Shown piece by piece: positions 35,301 through 42,687 of a DNA stretch of 64,000 nt. The notes under the pieces were generated by a model, which was not told the DNA's origin, searched no databases, and saw only the letters and a program-made list of their open reading frames with translations. Numbering within the stretch: the first letter of the stretch is position 1; each line of letters begins with the position of its first letter. The translations under genes were made by a program, and so were the position numbers. The DNA lies in contig NZ_JACJLC010000003.1 of the NCBI RefSeq assembly GCF_016901955.1, forward strand, positions 1 through 64,000, read 5' to 3'. The stretch comes from Pseudoflavonifractor phocaeensis. Lineage in GTDB: Bacteria; Bacillota; Clostridia; Oscillospirales; Oscillospiraceae.

Positions 35301-35539
35301 CGCTCCCGGTTCAGCCTGGGAATATAGAACTCCCGCTTCTCTTTGGGAATCTTCTCCTGGATGAATGTAGGCGAAGTGAAAATAAACCGCAATTCATCCA
35401 CGCTGTCCAGCTGCTTCTTCAACTCTTGATAGGCGTAGATGGAAAAACAGGCGGCAGCGATGGACACCCTGCTTCCTTTTTTGATAGAGACCTGCAAATC
35501 AGACCGCACTGTCTGATTGATATTATCTAATATCTGCAT
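32315..35539 (-). CDS. SNF2-type helicase with N-terminal PLD-like domain
   Basis: The protein has 1074 residues. The N-terminus (SIAAACFSIYAYQELKKQL, FIFTSPTF) is the phospholipase-D-like domain seen in this helicase class. The helicase core has CILADSVGLGKTFTALAVI (Walker A, about 266-284), LVVVDESHNFRNG (motif II), VLMLSATPVNN (III), ILIATDCISEGQNLQDC (V) and IIQRFGRIDRIGS (VI). It is the first large gene after the HTH regulator, 11 bp from it. Its role is probably to scan or translocate invading DNA for the downstream modification and cutting subunits; that is inferred from position. Confidence 0.88.
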   Translation of the reverse strand: MQILDNINQTVRSDLQVSIKKGSRVSIAAACFSIYAYQELKKQLDSVDELRFIFTSPTFIQEKIPKEKREFYIPRLNRERSLYGTDFEIKLRNELTQKAIAKECADWVRKKVTFKSNVTQEQMMGFLTVDESTYMPINGFTTVDLGCERGNNAYYPVQKTESYENGRYFLKLFEELWNDEKKLQNVTEIVLDSISTAYRENSPDFIYFFTLYNIFNEFLEDISEDVLPNEATGFKQSKIWNLLYNFQKDAALAIINKLEKYNGCILADSVGLGKTFTALAVIKYYENRNKSVLVLCPKKLSENWNTYKGNYINNPIAEDRLRYDVLYHTDLSREHGKSNGIDLDRLNWGNYDLVVVDESHNFRNGGEVSGEDAKENRYLKLMNKVIRAGVRTKVLMLSATPVNNRFIDLKNQLALAYEGDSAQINEKLDTSTSIDEIFRRAQKAFNVWSRLPAEERTTDALLKMLDFDFFEVLDSVTIARSRRHIEKYYDTTDIGKFPERLKPISLRPCLTDLGDAINYNQIYELLISLNLSIYTPTYYIMASRLSKYEDLTHNKGTSLTQKGREEGIRRLMSINLLKRLESSVYAFRLTIDRVYHLIQSTIETIHAYQSGEQLLDLQDLSDADEFDLDDQNTDYFSVGRKVKIDLADMDYLSWLRDLEKDAENLQLLSLMIGDITPEHDTKLQTLLNLIWEKQEHPINPGNRKIIIFTAFSDTADYLYQQVAPFVKQNFGLNAAEVTGTVDGKTTIPRLRADLNTVLTCFSPISKGRDILMPGNTEDLDILIATDCISEGQNLQDCDYLINYDIHWNPVRIIQRFGRIDRIGSRNQVIQLVNFWPDMDLDEYINLKSRVETRMKISVMTSTGDDDPINAEEKGDLEYRRQQLKRLQEEVVDIEEMSSGISIMDLGLNEFRLDLLEYMKHHHDVETTPHGMHAVVPAREDAPAGAIFVLRNVNDSVNVDHRNRIHPFYMVYIGMDGEILCDYLNPKQMLDTIRLLCRGRTEPISDLCREFNQETDDGRNMAEISELLSEAVNSIIDVKEESDIDSLFKSGGTTALLSQISGLDDFELICFLVVK

Positions 35540-35550
35540 AACGGACTCCT

Positions 35551-35796
35551 TCAGCGGTTAGAAGTTTCGGGACTTTCGGCAGGACATTCCTTTTTCTTTC
35601 GATACTTCTCGGAAAAACCGATATATTTTCCGCTTTTGATCCTGGCGTCACCAGGCTTTTGAGCGTCTTTTGGAATCGCCCAGCTTCGCCCCAGGCGCTC
35701 TGCCCCAGAGATACGGCCAGAGGCGCACAGGATCTGGACCCGGCGGGAGCTGATCCCCCATTTTGCAGCCGCATCAGAAATGGTCATGTAATCCAT
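35551..35796 (-). CDS. Small HTH regulator heading the defence operon
   Basis: This 81-residue protein begins MDYMTISDAAAKWGISSRRVQILCASGRISGAERLG, a MerR/excisionase-like winged helix, and ends in a basic tail. AGGAGGG lies before the ATG at 35796. The helicase gene starts 11 bp after its stop. Proteins of this kind often head defence operons on clostridial elements and probably set their expression. Confidence 0.8.
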   Translation of the reverse strand: MDYMTISDAAAKWGISSRRVQILCASGRISGAERLGRSWAIPKDAQKPGDARIKSGKYIGFSEKYRKKKECPAESPETSNR

Positions 35797-35841
35797 CTGG
35801 ACCCTCCTAATCGACAGTACTACAAATTTCTCTTAATTCTG

Positions 35842-35870
35842 ATAGTACACGATTTGGCGAATATTATCAA
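35842..35870 (-). promoter_or_regulatory. Promoter of the defence operon
   Basis: On the minus strand TTGATA (35870-35865) and TACTAT (35847-35842) are separated by exactly 17 bp, about 45 bp upstream of the HTH start. The -35 box matches five of six consensus bases and the -10 box four of six. Confidence 0.5.
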
Positions 35871-36041
35871 CATAAATCTACAATTTTAGCCTGTCGTGCC
35901 CCGGTTCCTTCGTGTTGTGTGGCACGACCTGTCATATGTAGAAAATTTGTAAGTTTACTATCGTTGTGAAACCGAATTTATTCCAATATAATAAAACTAA
36001 AGTAAATGGTGAGGATTTTCATAGAGAGCAGGTGTCGAAAA

Positions 36042-36716
36042 ATGATTGACCCTACCATGGAAAAGAAAAACGAATCCGTCTTTCCCGCTACTTTTCCTGG
36101 TGCCCCGGTGATCTACCTGAATACTTACTCTAACGAGGGGCAGAAGGTATATGAGGCTGCGCAGGCGGTCGGTTGTCCACCCTTTTCCCTGGTGGCCGTC
36201 AGCGACTTGGACTGGAACCGGGACATGGCCCCGTGGGACAGCCCGGCGGCGTTCAAGAACGGGGAGCCCTTCACCGGCGGGGCAGACGACTACCTGCGGC
36301 TGCTGGTTGAGGAAATCATACCCAGGGCAGAAAAAGAGCTGGTCGGGCCTCCGGCGTGGCGGGGAATCGCCGGGTACTCTCTGGCGGGGTTATTCGCCCT
36401 GTACACCATCTACCAGACAGATGTGTTCTCACGGGTGGGGTGCATGTCCGGCTCCCTGTGGTTTCCAGGTTTCAAGGAATACGTCTTTTCCCATGAGCCG
36501 AAGCGCCGGCCAGACTGCATTTATTTCTCTCTGGGGGACAAAGAGGCCAAGACCCGCAATCCAGTCCTGAAAACAGTTCAGGAAAAAACAGAGGAGATTC
36601 AGACCTTTTACCAGAACAAGGGCATCGACACGGTGTTCCAGCTGAATCCCGGAAATCACTTCGCCCAGGGGATTGAACGGACAGCGGCAGGCATCCAGTG
36701 GCTGCTGAACAGATAG
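36042..36716 (+). CDS. Alpha/beta-hydrolase, esterase family
   Basis: The protein has 224 residues. GIAGYSLAGLFALY (about 108-121) contains the nucleophile elbow G-x-S-x-A/G, and GNHFAQGIERT near the end holds the probable catalytic His. SLGDKEAK in between offers the Asp. The fold resembles the IroE/Fes-type enterochelin-esterase and D-family esterase proteins; the substrate is not evident. The start is uncertain: 36042 has AGGTG about 9 nt upstream, and 36006 is an alternative. It is transcribed away from the defence operon. Confidence 0.75.
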   Translation: MIDPTMEKKNESVFPATFPGAPVIYLNTYSNEGQKVYEAAQAVGCPPFSLVAVSDLDWNRDMAPWDSPAAFKNGEPFTGGADDYLRLLVEEIIPRAEKELVGPPAWRGIAGYSLAGLFALYTIYQTDVFSRVGCMSGSLWFPGFKEYVFSHEPKRRPDCIYFSLGDKEAKTRNPVLKTVQEKTEEIQTFYQNKGIDTVFQLNPGNHFAQGIERTAAGIQWLLNR

Positions 36717-36737
36717 ACCGCAGGCTGTAGGCTTTTA

Positions 36738-36817
36738 TTCTTTGAATAGGCGTGTGAAAAACTGATACGCTCACTGTTGATAAAAGACTTGCTTAACCGC
36801 TGCGGCAGAGGTACAAT
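36738..36817 (+). repeat. Dispersed repeat, copy 1
   Basis: TTCTTTGAATAGGCGT then AAAAACTGATACGC, followed about 20 bp on by GACTTGC and GGCAGAGGTACAAT. Copies 2 (37367) and 3 (42044) share the first block; copy 3 also shares the second. Confidence 0.55.
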
Positions 36818-36837
36818 ACCCAAAACCCAGAGTCGTG

Positions 36838-36898
36838 AAAAAACGCTTCCCGGCCGGGGTTGGCAGACACTTGCCGCCCCTGGTCAGGAAGCGTTTTT
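36838..36898. terminator. Large hairpin with T-run beside a shared 20-bp motif
   Basis: AAAAACGCTTCC and GGAAGCGTTTTT form the outer stem, and an inner GC-rich part can pair further. It is followed at once by GACCCCATATTTGACCACAG (36899-36918), identical to 2658-2677 beside the tRNA-Pro array. Confidence 0.5.
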
Positions 36899-36918
36899 GA
36901 CCCCATATTTGACCACAG

Positions 36919-37366
36919 TCAGGACCGGAACACATGGAAACAGCGGATTTAAGAGGGTCAAAAAATATTCAATACTGAACGGAAAGTGCCGGAAAGCACT
37001 ACAAATCACCACAAAAAATTTGGTTCAAGCGTTTGGGTATTTCATGCAGCAGAAACGAGTAAATTGCAAAAAAGTTGCTAATATCCAGCTAAAGTGCAGA
37101 AAATATTCCTAATAGTCCAATAAAAATCACAACCTTTTATAGTCGGCATCCGTTTTGACCACATGCCATTCTATGAAATTTGATTATTCCGAACATAAAC
37201 GCAAGAAAATTGCCTCCATTTTTGCATAATCCGTCATTTTTAGTACATAAATTCGGTGGTCAAAAATTGCAGTCGATTATTTATGCCTACTGATACTATA
37301 ATTTTATCTCCCATTCCAACTAAGCATCGATCGTACATTTTATATTGGAGATTTCAGAGCGCTTAT
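36919..37366. other. AT-rich spacer without recognisable gene
   Basis: The 450 bp have no open frame with a ribosome binding site on either strand. Short runs repeat the phrase GAC/TTTGACCACA in diverged form (for example near 37155). It looks like the decayed edge of one or more integrated elements. Confidence 0.5.
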
Positions 37367-37400
37367 TTCTTTGATTATGGCATGTTAAAAACTGATATGC
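37367..37400 (+). repeat. Dispersed repeat, copy 2
   Basis: TTCTTTGATTATGGCATGTT then AAAAACTGATATGCCTGC. On the minus strand the same bases form the last codons of a 34-codon ORF ending at 37375. Confidence 0.5.
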
Positions 37401-37479
37401 CTGCTGCACGGATTTCTTCGATGCTTTGGTCAGATATTGGCTCACGCTTGATGTCATTTTCAAAGCAAACAATTCTCAA
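37375..37479 (-). CDS. Tiny ORF 2 downstream of the TOTE gene (or frameshifted C-terminus)
   Basis: Starting at a TTG that overlaps the stop of the ORF before it (TTGA), the frame reads RIVCFENDIKREPISDQSIE and ends with AGISVFNMP: 34 residues with protein-like composition. It could be translated by coupling, or it could be the C-terminal part of a single gene broken by a frameshift. No family is recognised. Confidence 0.35.
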   Translation of the reverse strand: MRIVCFENDIKREPISDQSIEEIRAAGISVFNMP

Positions 37480-37625
37480 TTTAATTCCTCGAGCACAAGC
37501 ATACGCACTGGCTGGTCAATGGGCATACGTCCCCCTTCGGCCTTAAGTCCGGACACGATTTCCTGTATATTCGAAATAGAAGCCACCGGGTTATGGCTTT
37601 TTCTTCCGGGCACTAACGCCGCCAT
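37476..37625 (-). CDS. Tiny ORF 1 downstream of the TOTE gene
   Basis: ATG at 37625 opens a 49-codon frame reading MAALVPGRKSHNPVASISNI, then QEIVSGLKAEGGRMPIDQPV and MLVLEELN. It lies 45 bp behind the TOTE stop on the same strand and has a weak AAAGAAAG upstream. It may be a small operon partner or a relic. No family is recognised. Confidence 0.35.
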   Translation of the reverse strand: MAALVPGRKSHNPVASISNIQEIVSGLKAEGGRMPIDQPVRMLVLEELN

Positions 37626-37669
37626 ATTCGCTTTCTTTGTTTTTAAGAAAAATACCCTGAAAATGCCCT

Positions 37670-40600
37670 CTACATTGAAACATCTTCTATGACAAACTGT
37701 ACGCTTTCTGCGTGACCGGAAAGGGATAAGAACTCACCTGCAATATCCGGGTTTTTGAACCGAAGTACATCCGTATCTTTTCTGCCAAACGAAAGAAAAT
37801 CCACGCCGCCATACCACACAATGCTTTCATCAACAACGGCATACCGCTGATTGAGCGCCTTGTGCGCATGAACCACAATGCCCGCCTGTTCCAGCATCTT
37901 GATCGCTTCACACACACTTTTTTGAATTGAGAGTTCTCTGCTCTCTGCTGTTCTGATATGGACCGCAATTTTGGCGCCGGAAGCAATCGCCTTCTGTAAA
38001 TGGGGAAGAAGTTTCACGATTCTGCCTTTTTGCAGATAGGGACTGACGATAACCACGCTGCGGGCGGCATCATCCAAGTCCTGCTCAAAGGGAAGCATAG
38101 ATGAGTATCCATCGTAAATCGCGCTGACAGACTGATCCGCCGCACCGAATTTGACCTGATATCCCAGTTCTGCATAGCCCTTCAGGCGTTTATGATACAT
38201 CCGCTCCAATGTAGGAACATGGATATCCACATAATCGTAGATACGAACTTCCTGCTTTCCCTCATAATTTCTGTGGAGACGTCCGGCATACTGCGCCAAT
38301 GTACCTTTCCACGATATGGGCATCGCAAGAAGCAAGGTATCCAACCGCGGGGCGTCAAAGCCCTCTCCAATATACTTTCCGGTGGCAACGACCACCACAT
38401 CCTCATCGTCAGGCACATTCTGCAATGCTGTCAGTTTATCACGCTTATCCCTTTGCTTGTCACTGCCAATGAGCAGGAAAACATGTTTCACCTGGTCCGA
38501 CAGATGACTGGCGAGCAGTATAGCGTGTTCCTTCCGCTCTGTCAGCAGAATCGGTGTGCGCCCCTCCTGAACCAACTTCAACGTGTCTGACACCAACAGT
38601 TCGTTCCTGTTGTGATTTTCAATCACACCGGCATACATATCCTGAATCCCGTTGGCATCCGGCAGCCTTAGGCGTGTGAATCTGGGAATTACCATGTGGG
38701 AGAATCTTTGCTTTTCCGCCTGACTTTTGGCATCCACCAAATACCGGACGGGGCCGCACTGCATAAAGATGATGGGATGATGACCGTCCTTGCGGACAGG
38801 AGTGGCAGACAAACCATAAACATATTTGGCTTCAACTGCTTTCAGCACGGTTTCGAAGGTGAATGCGGCCACATGATGGCACTCATCTACAATGACCATT
38901 CCGTACTCTGCCACAAATGACTTTACGGTCTTCTCTTCTCTCTCAAGCAAGGACTGCATGGTGGCAATATCGACGATCCCGCTGCGGGTATTCTTTCCGC
39001 TGCCGATTTGGCCAATGAGGTGCTGTTTTTTCTTCCTGCCACGCTTTTTGGGCAGTTCCGGCAGGACCTCATGAATATTCAGAAATTGTTCCAGCGAGGA
39101 TTTCCACTGTTCCAGCAACGCGCTGGACTGCACCAACACCAGGGTATTGACTTTGCGCTGTCCAATCAGATAGGCGCCAATCACAGTTTTCCCAAACGCA
39201 GTAGTTGCGGACAGAACGCCCATATCTGCATCCAGCAGCGCTCGGGCGGCAGGTTCCTGTTCTGGGCGCAGCACCCCATTGAATTCCACATCAATGGAAC
39301 GTCCCAGTGATCTGTGATCCTCCAGAATGACAGGGACTTCATATTGCTCGAATAATCCCTGAAGTCCATCCATACAACCGCGGGGAAGGCCGATATAGTT
39401 CTCATCCTCATATCCGCAATCCAGTACACGAGGAATGCCATATACGGAAATGCGCATGGCTTGCTTGGAGCGAAATTCCGGATTTGGAAACGCCGCAAGC
39501 CGTTTGAGCGTATTCAACGCCCCTTGAGAGAAGTCCTTTTTCTCAATGTAAATCAAATTGGAACTATACAGGCTTACCTGCAGAGGAAAATCTTTGCGCA
39601 TCAGTTTCGTTTGGGTTCGCTTGCGTTTCCATGGAACCTGCTTCTCCTCAGCATCTGCCAATTCTCCAATGTCCCCATGATGACATAGTTTCCTTAAAGC
39701 TTCTTCCAACTTTTCCGGCGTGATTTTTGGCAGAGAGGACAGAAACGCCCACTGATCGGGATAAGGCTCAAAGCGATCATCCACAAACAGAGAATTTCCG
39801 TCTTTCTGCGCCTGCCCTTGGAATGGCAGCGCAATCAAATTCCCAAAACCGCCCTTCGGCACAAAATCTTGAGAGGGGAACAAGCGGTCGTAGGATGAAA
39901 AGGATAGCTCATGCCGACACGACATGGTGCGAGTCAGCAAACCGGTGCCCAAGCGTCTGGCATCGGCGGCAGAAACAGGCTCCGAAAAGAAAAACCAGAC
40001 ATGGGCTCCGTTTCCGGAACGGGAGCGTTCCACGGCCGGGACCAGTCCCGCATCTTTGCAGGATTTACAAAATTCCGTCACATCAAGCTTCCAGTTTTCT
40101 TCATCAAAATCCGCAGCCAACAACCAGGTTCTGTTGTCCTCCAGCATCGGATAGATTGCCGCCACATCTCTGCACAAAGCATCACGGCCCATCAAATGCG
40201 CCTTGACCACATCGGCCGTGAGCGGCCGAAACTCACGATTGGGACACTCTGCGCACCTGTATTTCTTTTTATCGCACAGGCCATGCATCCATTCATTTTT
40301 GCAGACTGGGGTGTAACCGGTTTTTCCGGTGGTCGTGCTGTGATACCGGCGTGCATATACATCTTCCCGCCCTTTAAAGACAGAGAGGAAATACTCGATT
40401 TTCTCCTGTGAGGAGCTATGTGCATGAATCGGGGCAGACCGCATATCCGTTAGCGCACAGCTGCGCCACAACGACTCAGAGCATGCCGCTCTCTTGCCAT
40501 TCTCATCTTTACAAAGGAGGAGCGACTGCCCTCCATCCAGAGACGGGATTATTTCAAGAAGCATATATTCTCGGCCTTTGATGATTGCTTTTCGGTTCAT
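37670..40600 (-). CDS. TOTE conflict-system protein: AEP primase + SF2 helicase + PLD-like domain
   Basis: The protein has 976 residues. After a Cys cluster (CKNEWMHGLCDKKKYRCAEC, about 113-132) an archaeo-eukaryotic primase domain follows, with WLLAADFDEENW (metal-binding acids) and ERSRSGNGAHVWFFF. The helicase part has LSATTAFGKTVIGAYLI (Walker A), MVIVDECHHVAAF (II), VYGLSATPVRKDG (III) and LAQYAGRLHR (VI). The C-terminus, RYAVVDESIVWYGGVDFL, is a PLD-type strand with a degenerate HKD. Proteins of this build are the TOTE conflict systems proposed as anti-invader factors. The AlbA-type gene lies 23 bp upstream in the same operon. Confidence 0.85.
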   Translation of the reverse strand: MNRKAIIKGREYMLLEIIPSLDGGQSLLLCKDENGKRAACSESLWRSCALTDMRSAPIHAHSSSQEKIEYFLSVFKGREDVYARRYHSTTTGKTGYTPVCKNEWMHGLCDKKKYRCAECPNREFRPLTADVVKAHLMGRDALCRDVAAIYPMLEDNRTWLLAADFDEENWKLDVTEFCKSCKDAGLVPAVERSRSGNGAHVWFFFSEPVSAADARRLGTGLLTRTMSCRHELSFSSYDRLFPSQDFVPKGGFGNLIALPFQGQAQKDGNSLFVDDRFEPYPDQWAFLSSLPKITPEKLEEALRKLCHHGDIGELADAEEKQVPWKRKRTQTKLMRKDFPLQVSLYSSNLIYIEKKDFSQGALNTLKRLAAFPNPEFRSKQAMRISVYGIPRVLDCGYEDENYIGLPRGCMDGLQGLFEQYEVPVILEDHRSLGRSIDVEFNGVLRPEQEPAARALLDADMGVLSATTAFGKTVIGAYLIGQRKVNTLVLVQSSALLEQWKSSLEQFLNIHEVLPELPKKRGRKKKQHLIGQIGSGKNTRSGIVDIATMQSLLEREEKTVKSFVAEYGMVIVDECHHVAAFTFETVLKAVEAKYVYGLSATPVRKDGHHPIIFMQCGPVRYLVDAKSQAEKQRFSHMVIPRFTRLRLPDANGIQDMYAGVIENHNRNELLVSDTLKLVQEGRTPILLTERKEHAILLASHLSDQVKHVFLLIGSDKQRDKRDKLTALQNVPDDEDVVVVATGKYIGEGFDAPRLDTLLLAMPISWKGTLAQYAGRLHRNYEGKQEVRIYDYVDIHVPTLERMYHKRLKGYAELGYQVKFGAADQSVSAIYDGYSSMLPFEQDLDDAARSVVIVSPYLQKGRIVKLLPHLQKAIASGAKIAVHIRTAESRELSIQKSVCEAIKMLEQAGIVVHAHKALNQRYAVVDESIVWYGGVDFLSFGRKDTDVLRFKNPDIAGEFLSLSGHAESVQFVIEDVSM

Positions 40601-40623
40601 GCACAGCCCCTCCGCACCAGCAG

Positions 40624-41928
40624 TTACTTCCGTCTATACTTGGTTTTTCTGCCGTTTCCGTCCTGATAAATCAGGCCCTCAGCTACCATGCGTTTCAGAA
40701 TCCGGTTGGCTGTGGCCTGGCTTACCTCCAGCAGCCGGTCCACATCACTGCGCACAATATAGCCATGGGAACCAATAAAATCCAGAATCCGTTTCTCGTC
40801 GCCTTTGATCGTGCCAACCAATGTCTCTGCATGATTTGCGCCAGTATTCCTGTTGGGCAGCGTGATTTTAAATGCATTGCTGGATACTTCGATTTTGGGC
40901 TTTGATTCCGACTCCGTGTAGGCATTCATGATTTTAGGCATACCCGTGCCGTATGCCTCAATCAGCTGCAGACGATAAAATATGGCTGCCAACTTGGGGT
41001 TTCGGCAAACCGAGAGTCCCAGCATAATGTCGTCCAGTGCAATGCCGGAGGGCAGTCCACCCACAGAGACAAATTCGATTCTGTCTGCATATACACTGAC
41101 AATGGTGCTTGCACGGAAGGAATAGTCTCTGTGGACCAGCGAGTTCAACAGTGCTTCCCGCAGTGCATCTTCCGGATAATCCCGTGTGTCGATTCGGTAT
41201 AGTCCATCAAACGTTGCCTTTGTCTGGTTGCGCATATCCAGATAGCTGTACAGCTCCTCCATCTGCTGAAACAGCGAACCGCTAAATTCTCTTCTATCCT
41301 GAAAACTGCCTTTATCTTCCCCCGAGAAGGTCGCCGCCTTGATGGTGCTGGGACACTGGTCGGACAGGAGCAGCGCCACATTGGAGTAGATACCATCCGC
41401 CGAAATCATCCCAAGGGTCTGCATTTTTGCGGCGTCAAACGGAATATTCTGCTTCTCGAATTGCTTCTCCGCCGCTTCAAAGCTGAGGTTTTGTTCCAGC
41501 GAACGCATGGATTCAAAGCTGTCGCCATCGGTTTCCTTAATCATTTTTCGGATTGCAGTATCTGTAGCCGGATCAGACGACGTGCCGTTCCTGACATAGA
41601 CCCCACTGGGTTTCAACCCCTTGCTGCTCAAATAATAGGGGCGGTCGGTCCCTTTTTGAATGGTCACAGCGATGATATCCTTGTCACTGACATGTTGGGC
41701 TTCATAGCCCACAAACATGGTCACATCAGGCTTGATGGAATCTCGAATCATATTGTTCATCTGTAAAATGACTTGGTCGGCGTTTTTGACTCCCACAACA
41801 CTTCCATCGTTGCTGACGCCAATATACAGCGTACCGCCTTTGGTGTTGGCAAAGGCAATGACTTCTTTACAAATATCACCCACGATCTCCGCCTTTAGCT
41901 CAACAACTTCGCTTTCAACAAATGCCAT
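40624..41928 (-). CDS. AlbA_2/Schlafen-type ATP-binding regulator
   Basis: The protein has 434 residues. The N-terminal AlbA_2 domain has ESEVVELKAEIVGDICKEVIAFANTKGGTLYIGVSNDG. The middle HATPase-like part contains ALREALLNSLVHRDYSF and YGTGMPKIMNAY. The C-terminal winged helix is GYIVRSDVDRLLEVSQATANRILKRMV. This is a common regulator class in bacteria and is often placed next to defence genes. It is driven from a consensus promoter with direct repeats and is followed 23 bp on by the TOTE gene, so it is the probable controller of that gene. Confidence 0.88.
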   Translation of the reverse strand: MAFVESEVVELKAEIVGDICKEVIAFANTKGGTLYIGVSNDGSVVGVKNADQVILQMNNMIRDSIKPDVTMFVGYEAQHVSDKDIIAVTIQKGTDRPYYLSSKGLKPSGVYVRNGTSSDPATDTAIRKMIKETDGDSFESMRSLEQNLSFEAAEKQFEKQNIPFDAAKMQTLGMISADGIYSNVALLLSDQCPSTIKAATFSGEDKGSFQDRREFSGSLFQQMEELYSYLDMRNQTKATFDGLYRIDTRDYPEDALREALLNSLVHRDYSFRASTIVSVYADRIEFVSVGGLPSGIALDDIMLGLSVCRNPKLAAIFYRLQLIEAYGTGMPKIMNAYTESESKPKIEVSSNAFKITLPNRNTGANHAETLVGTIKGDEKRILDFIGSHGYIVRSDVDRLLEVSQATANRILKRMVAEGLIYQDGNGRKTKYRRK

Positions 41929-41955
41929 ACATAGCGCCTCCTCTTCTTAGTTATC

Positions 41956-41984
41956 ATTATAGTCATTCTTGTCATTCTTGTCAA
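41956..41984 (-). promoter_or_regulatory. Perfect consensus promoter with repeat operator
   Basis: On the minus strand TTGACA (41984-41979) and TATAAT (41961-41956) are both full matches, 17 bp apart. The spacer is a tandem repeat: GTCATTCTT occurs twice on the plus strand (41962-41979). A repressor bound to the repeat would sit exactly over the promoter. Confidence 0.75.
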
Positions 41985-42043
41985 ATTCTATTCATCCGAC
42001 AAGAAACTGATTCCGACCTGTCAACGCCCTGACCCGAGAATAT

Positions 42044-42123
42044 TTCTTTGATTAGGCGTACTAAAAACTGGTATGCCTGCGGTGCAGAAATGACTTGCAT
42101 GTCCTTGAAGGCAGAGGTACAAT
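42044..42123 (+). repeat. Dispersed repeat, copy 3
   Basis: TTCTTTGATTAGGCGT then AAAAACTGGTATGCCTGC, followed by GACTTGC and GGCAGAGGTACAAT as in copy 1. It lies at the left edge of the conjugative element. From 42124 to 42266 there is no gene. Confidence 0.55.
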
Positions 42124-42266
42124 TTTTCAAACCTGGAGTGAAAATACCTCCTATTTGGGCATATGCTCCGTCATATCAATTCCATGGCCCCGGAGTCTTG
42201 GCGCGGAAATCCACCGCCCAAAAAAGCGATGCGTCCCCCTCAGAAGAAGCGGAAGGAGGCGGAACG

Positions 42267-42671
42267 ATGAAGCGGGAAAACGCGGGTGCAAAGCCAACCC
42301 CACCGCCCAAGCTGCCGCCAGAGGCGGAGCAGGAGATCCTGGATGCGCTGTTCGAGGGAATGGAGATCCACTCCAGCGAGATCGCCGCGATCCTGAAAAA
42401 GCATGGGGTGTGCGGAGACGCGGAGGCCCTCCAGGACAGCTACCGCAAACGCCTGGGTCAGCGTCTCATGGCCAGTCTCCGGGATGATACCGGGCGGCGT
42501 GAGGTGCTGGCCAACGGAAAAGGCAGCTATGTAGTGCTGGAGGGCTGCGGCGACAGGCGGCAGCTCAAACAGATCCGTCGCCGCATCCAGCGCCAGATGA
42601 ATGGGCTGGATCTCTCGGCGCGGAAAGTGTCCGGCAGGCTGACTGTTCTGGAACGGCTGACCCAAAAGTGA
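42267..42671 (+). CDS. Uncharacterised conjugative-element protein
   Basis: The protein has 134 residues: a Pro-rich start (AKPTPPPKLPPEAEQEIL) and then a helical body (ALFEGMEIHSSEIAAILKKHGV, RQLKQIRRRIQRQMNGLD). I do not recognise a family. GGAGG 7-8 nt upstream selects the ATG at 42267 over the longer frame from 42048. It is the first gene of the plus-strand block of the element. Confidence 0.6.
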   Translation: MKRENAGAKPTPPPKLPPEAEQEILDALFEGMEIHSSEIAAILKKHGVCGDAEALQDSYRKRLGQRLMASLRDDTGRREVLANGKGSYVVLEGCGDRRQLKQIRRRIQRQMNGLDLSARKVSGRLTVLERLTQK

Positions 42672-42687
42672 AGAAGGGCTGGTTGAG

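Noticed and set aside
36472-36774. 100-codon minus-strand frame overlapping the esterase 3' end and repeat copy 1
   Set aside because: It is mostly antisense to the esterase. The interesting part is only the repeat, which is reported separately.
42240-42665. 141-codon minus-strand frame opposite the first gene of the conjugative element
   Set aside because: The plus-strand gene has a strong ribosome site and coupled downstream genes; the minus frame has neither.
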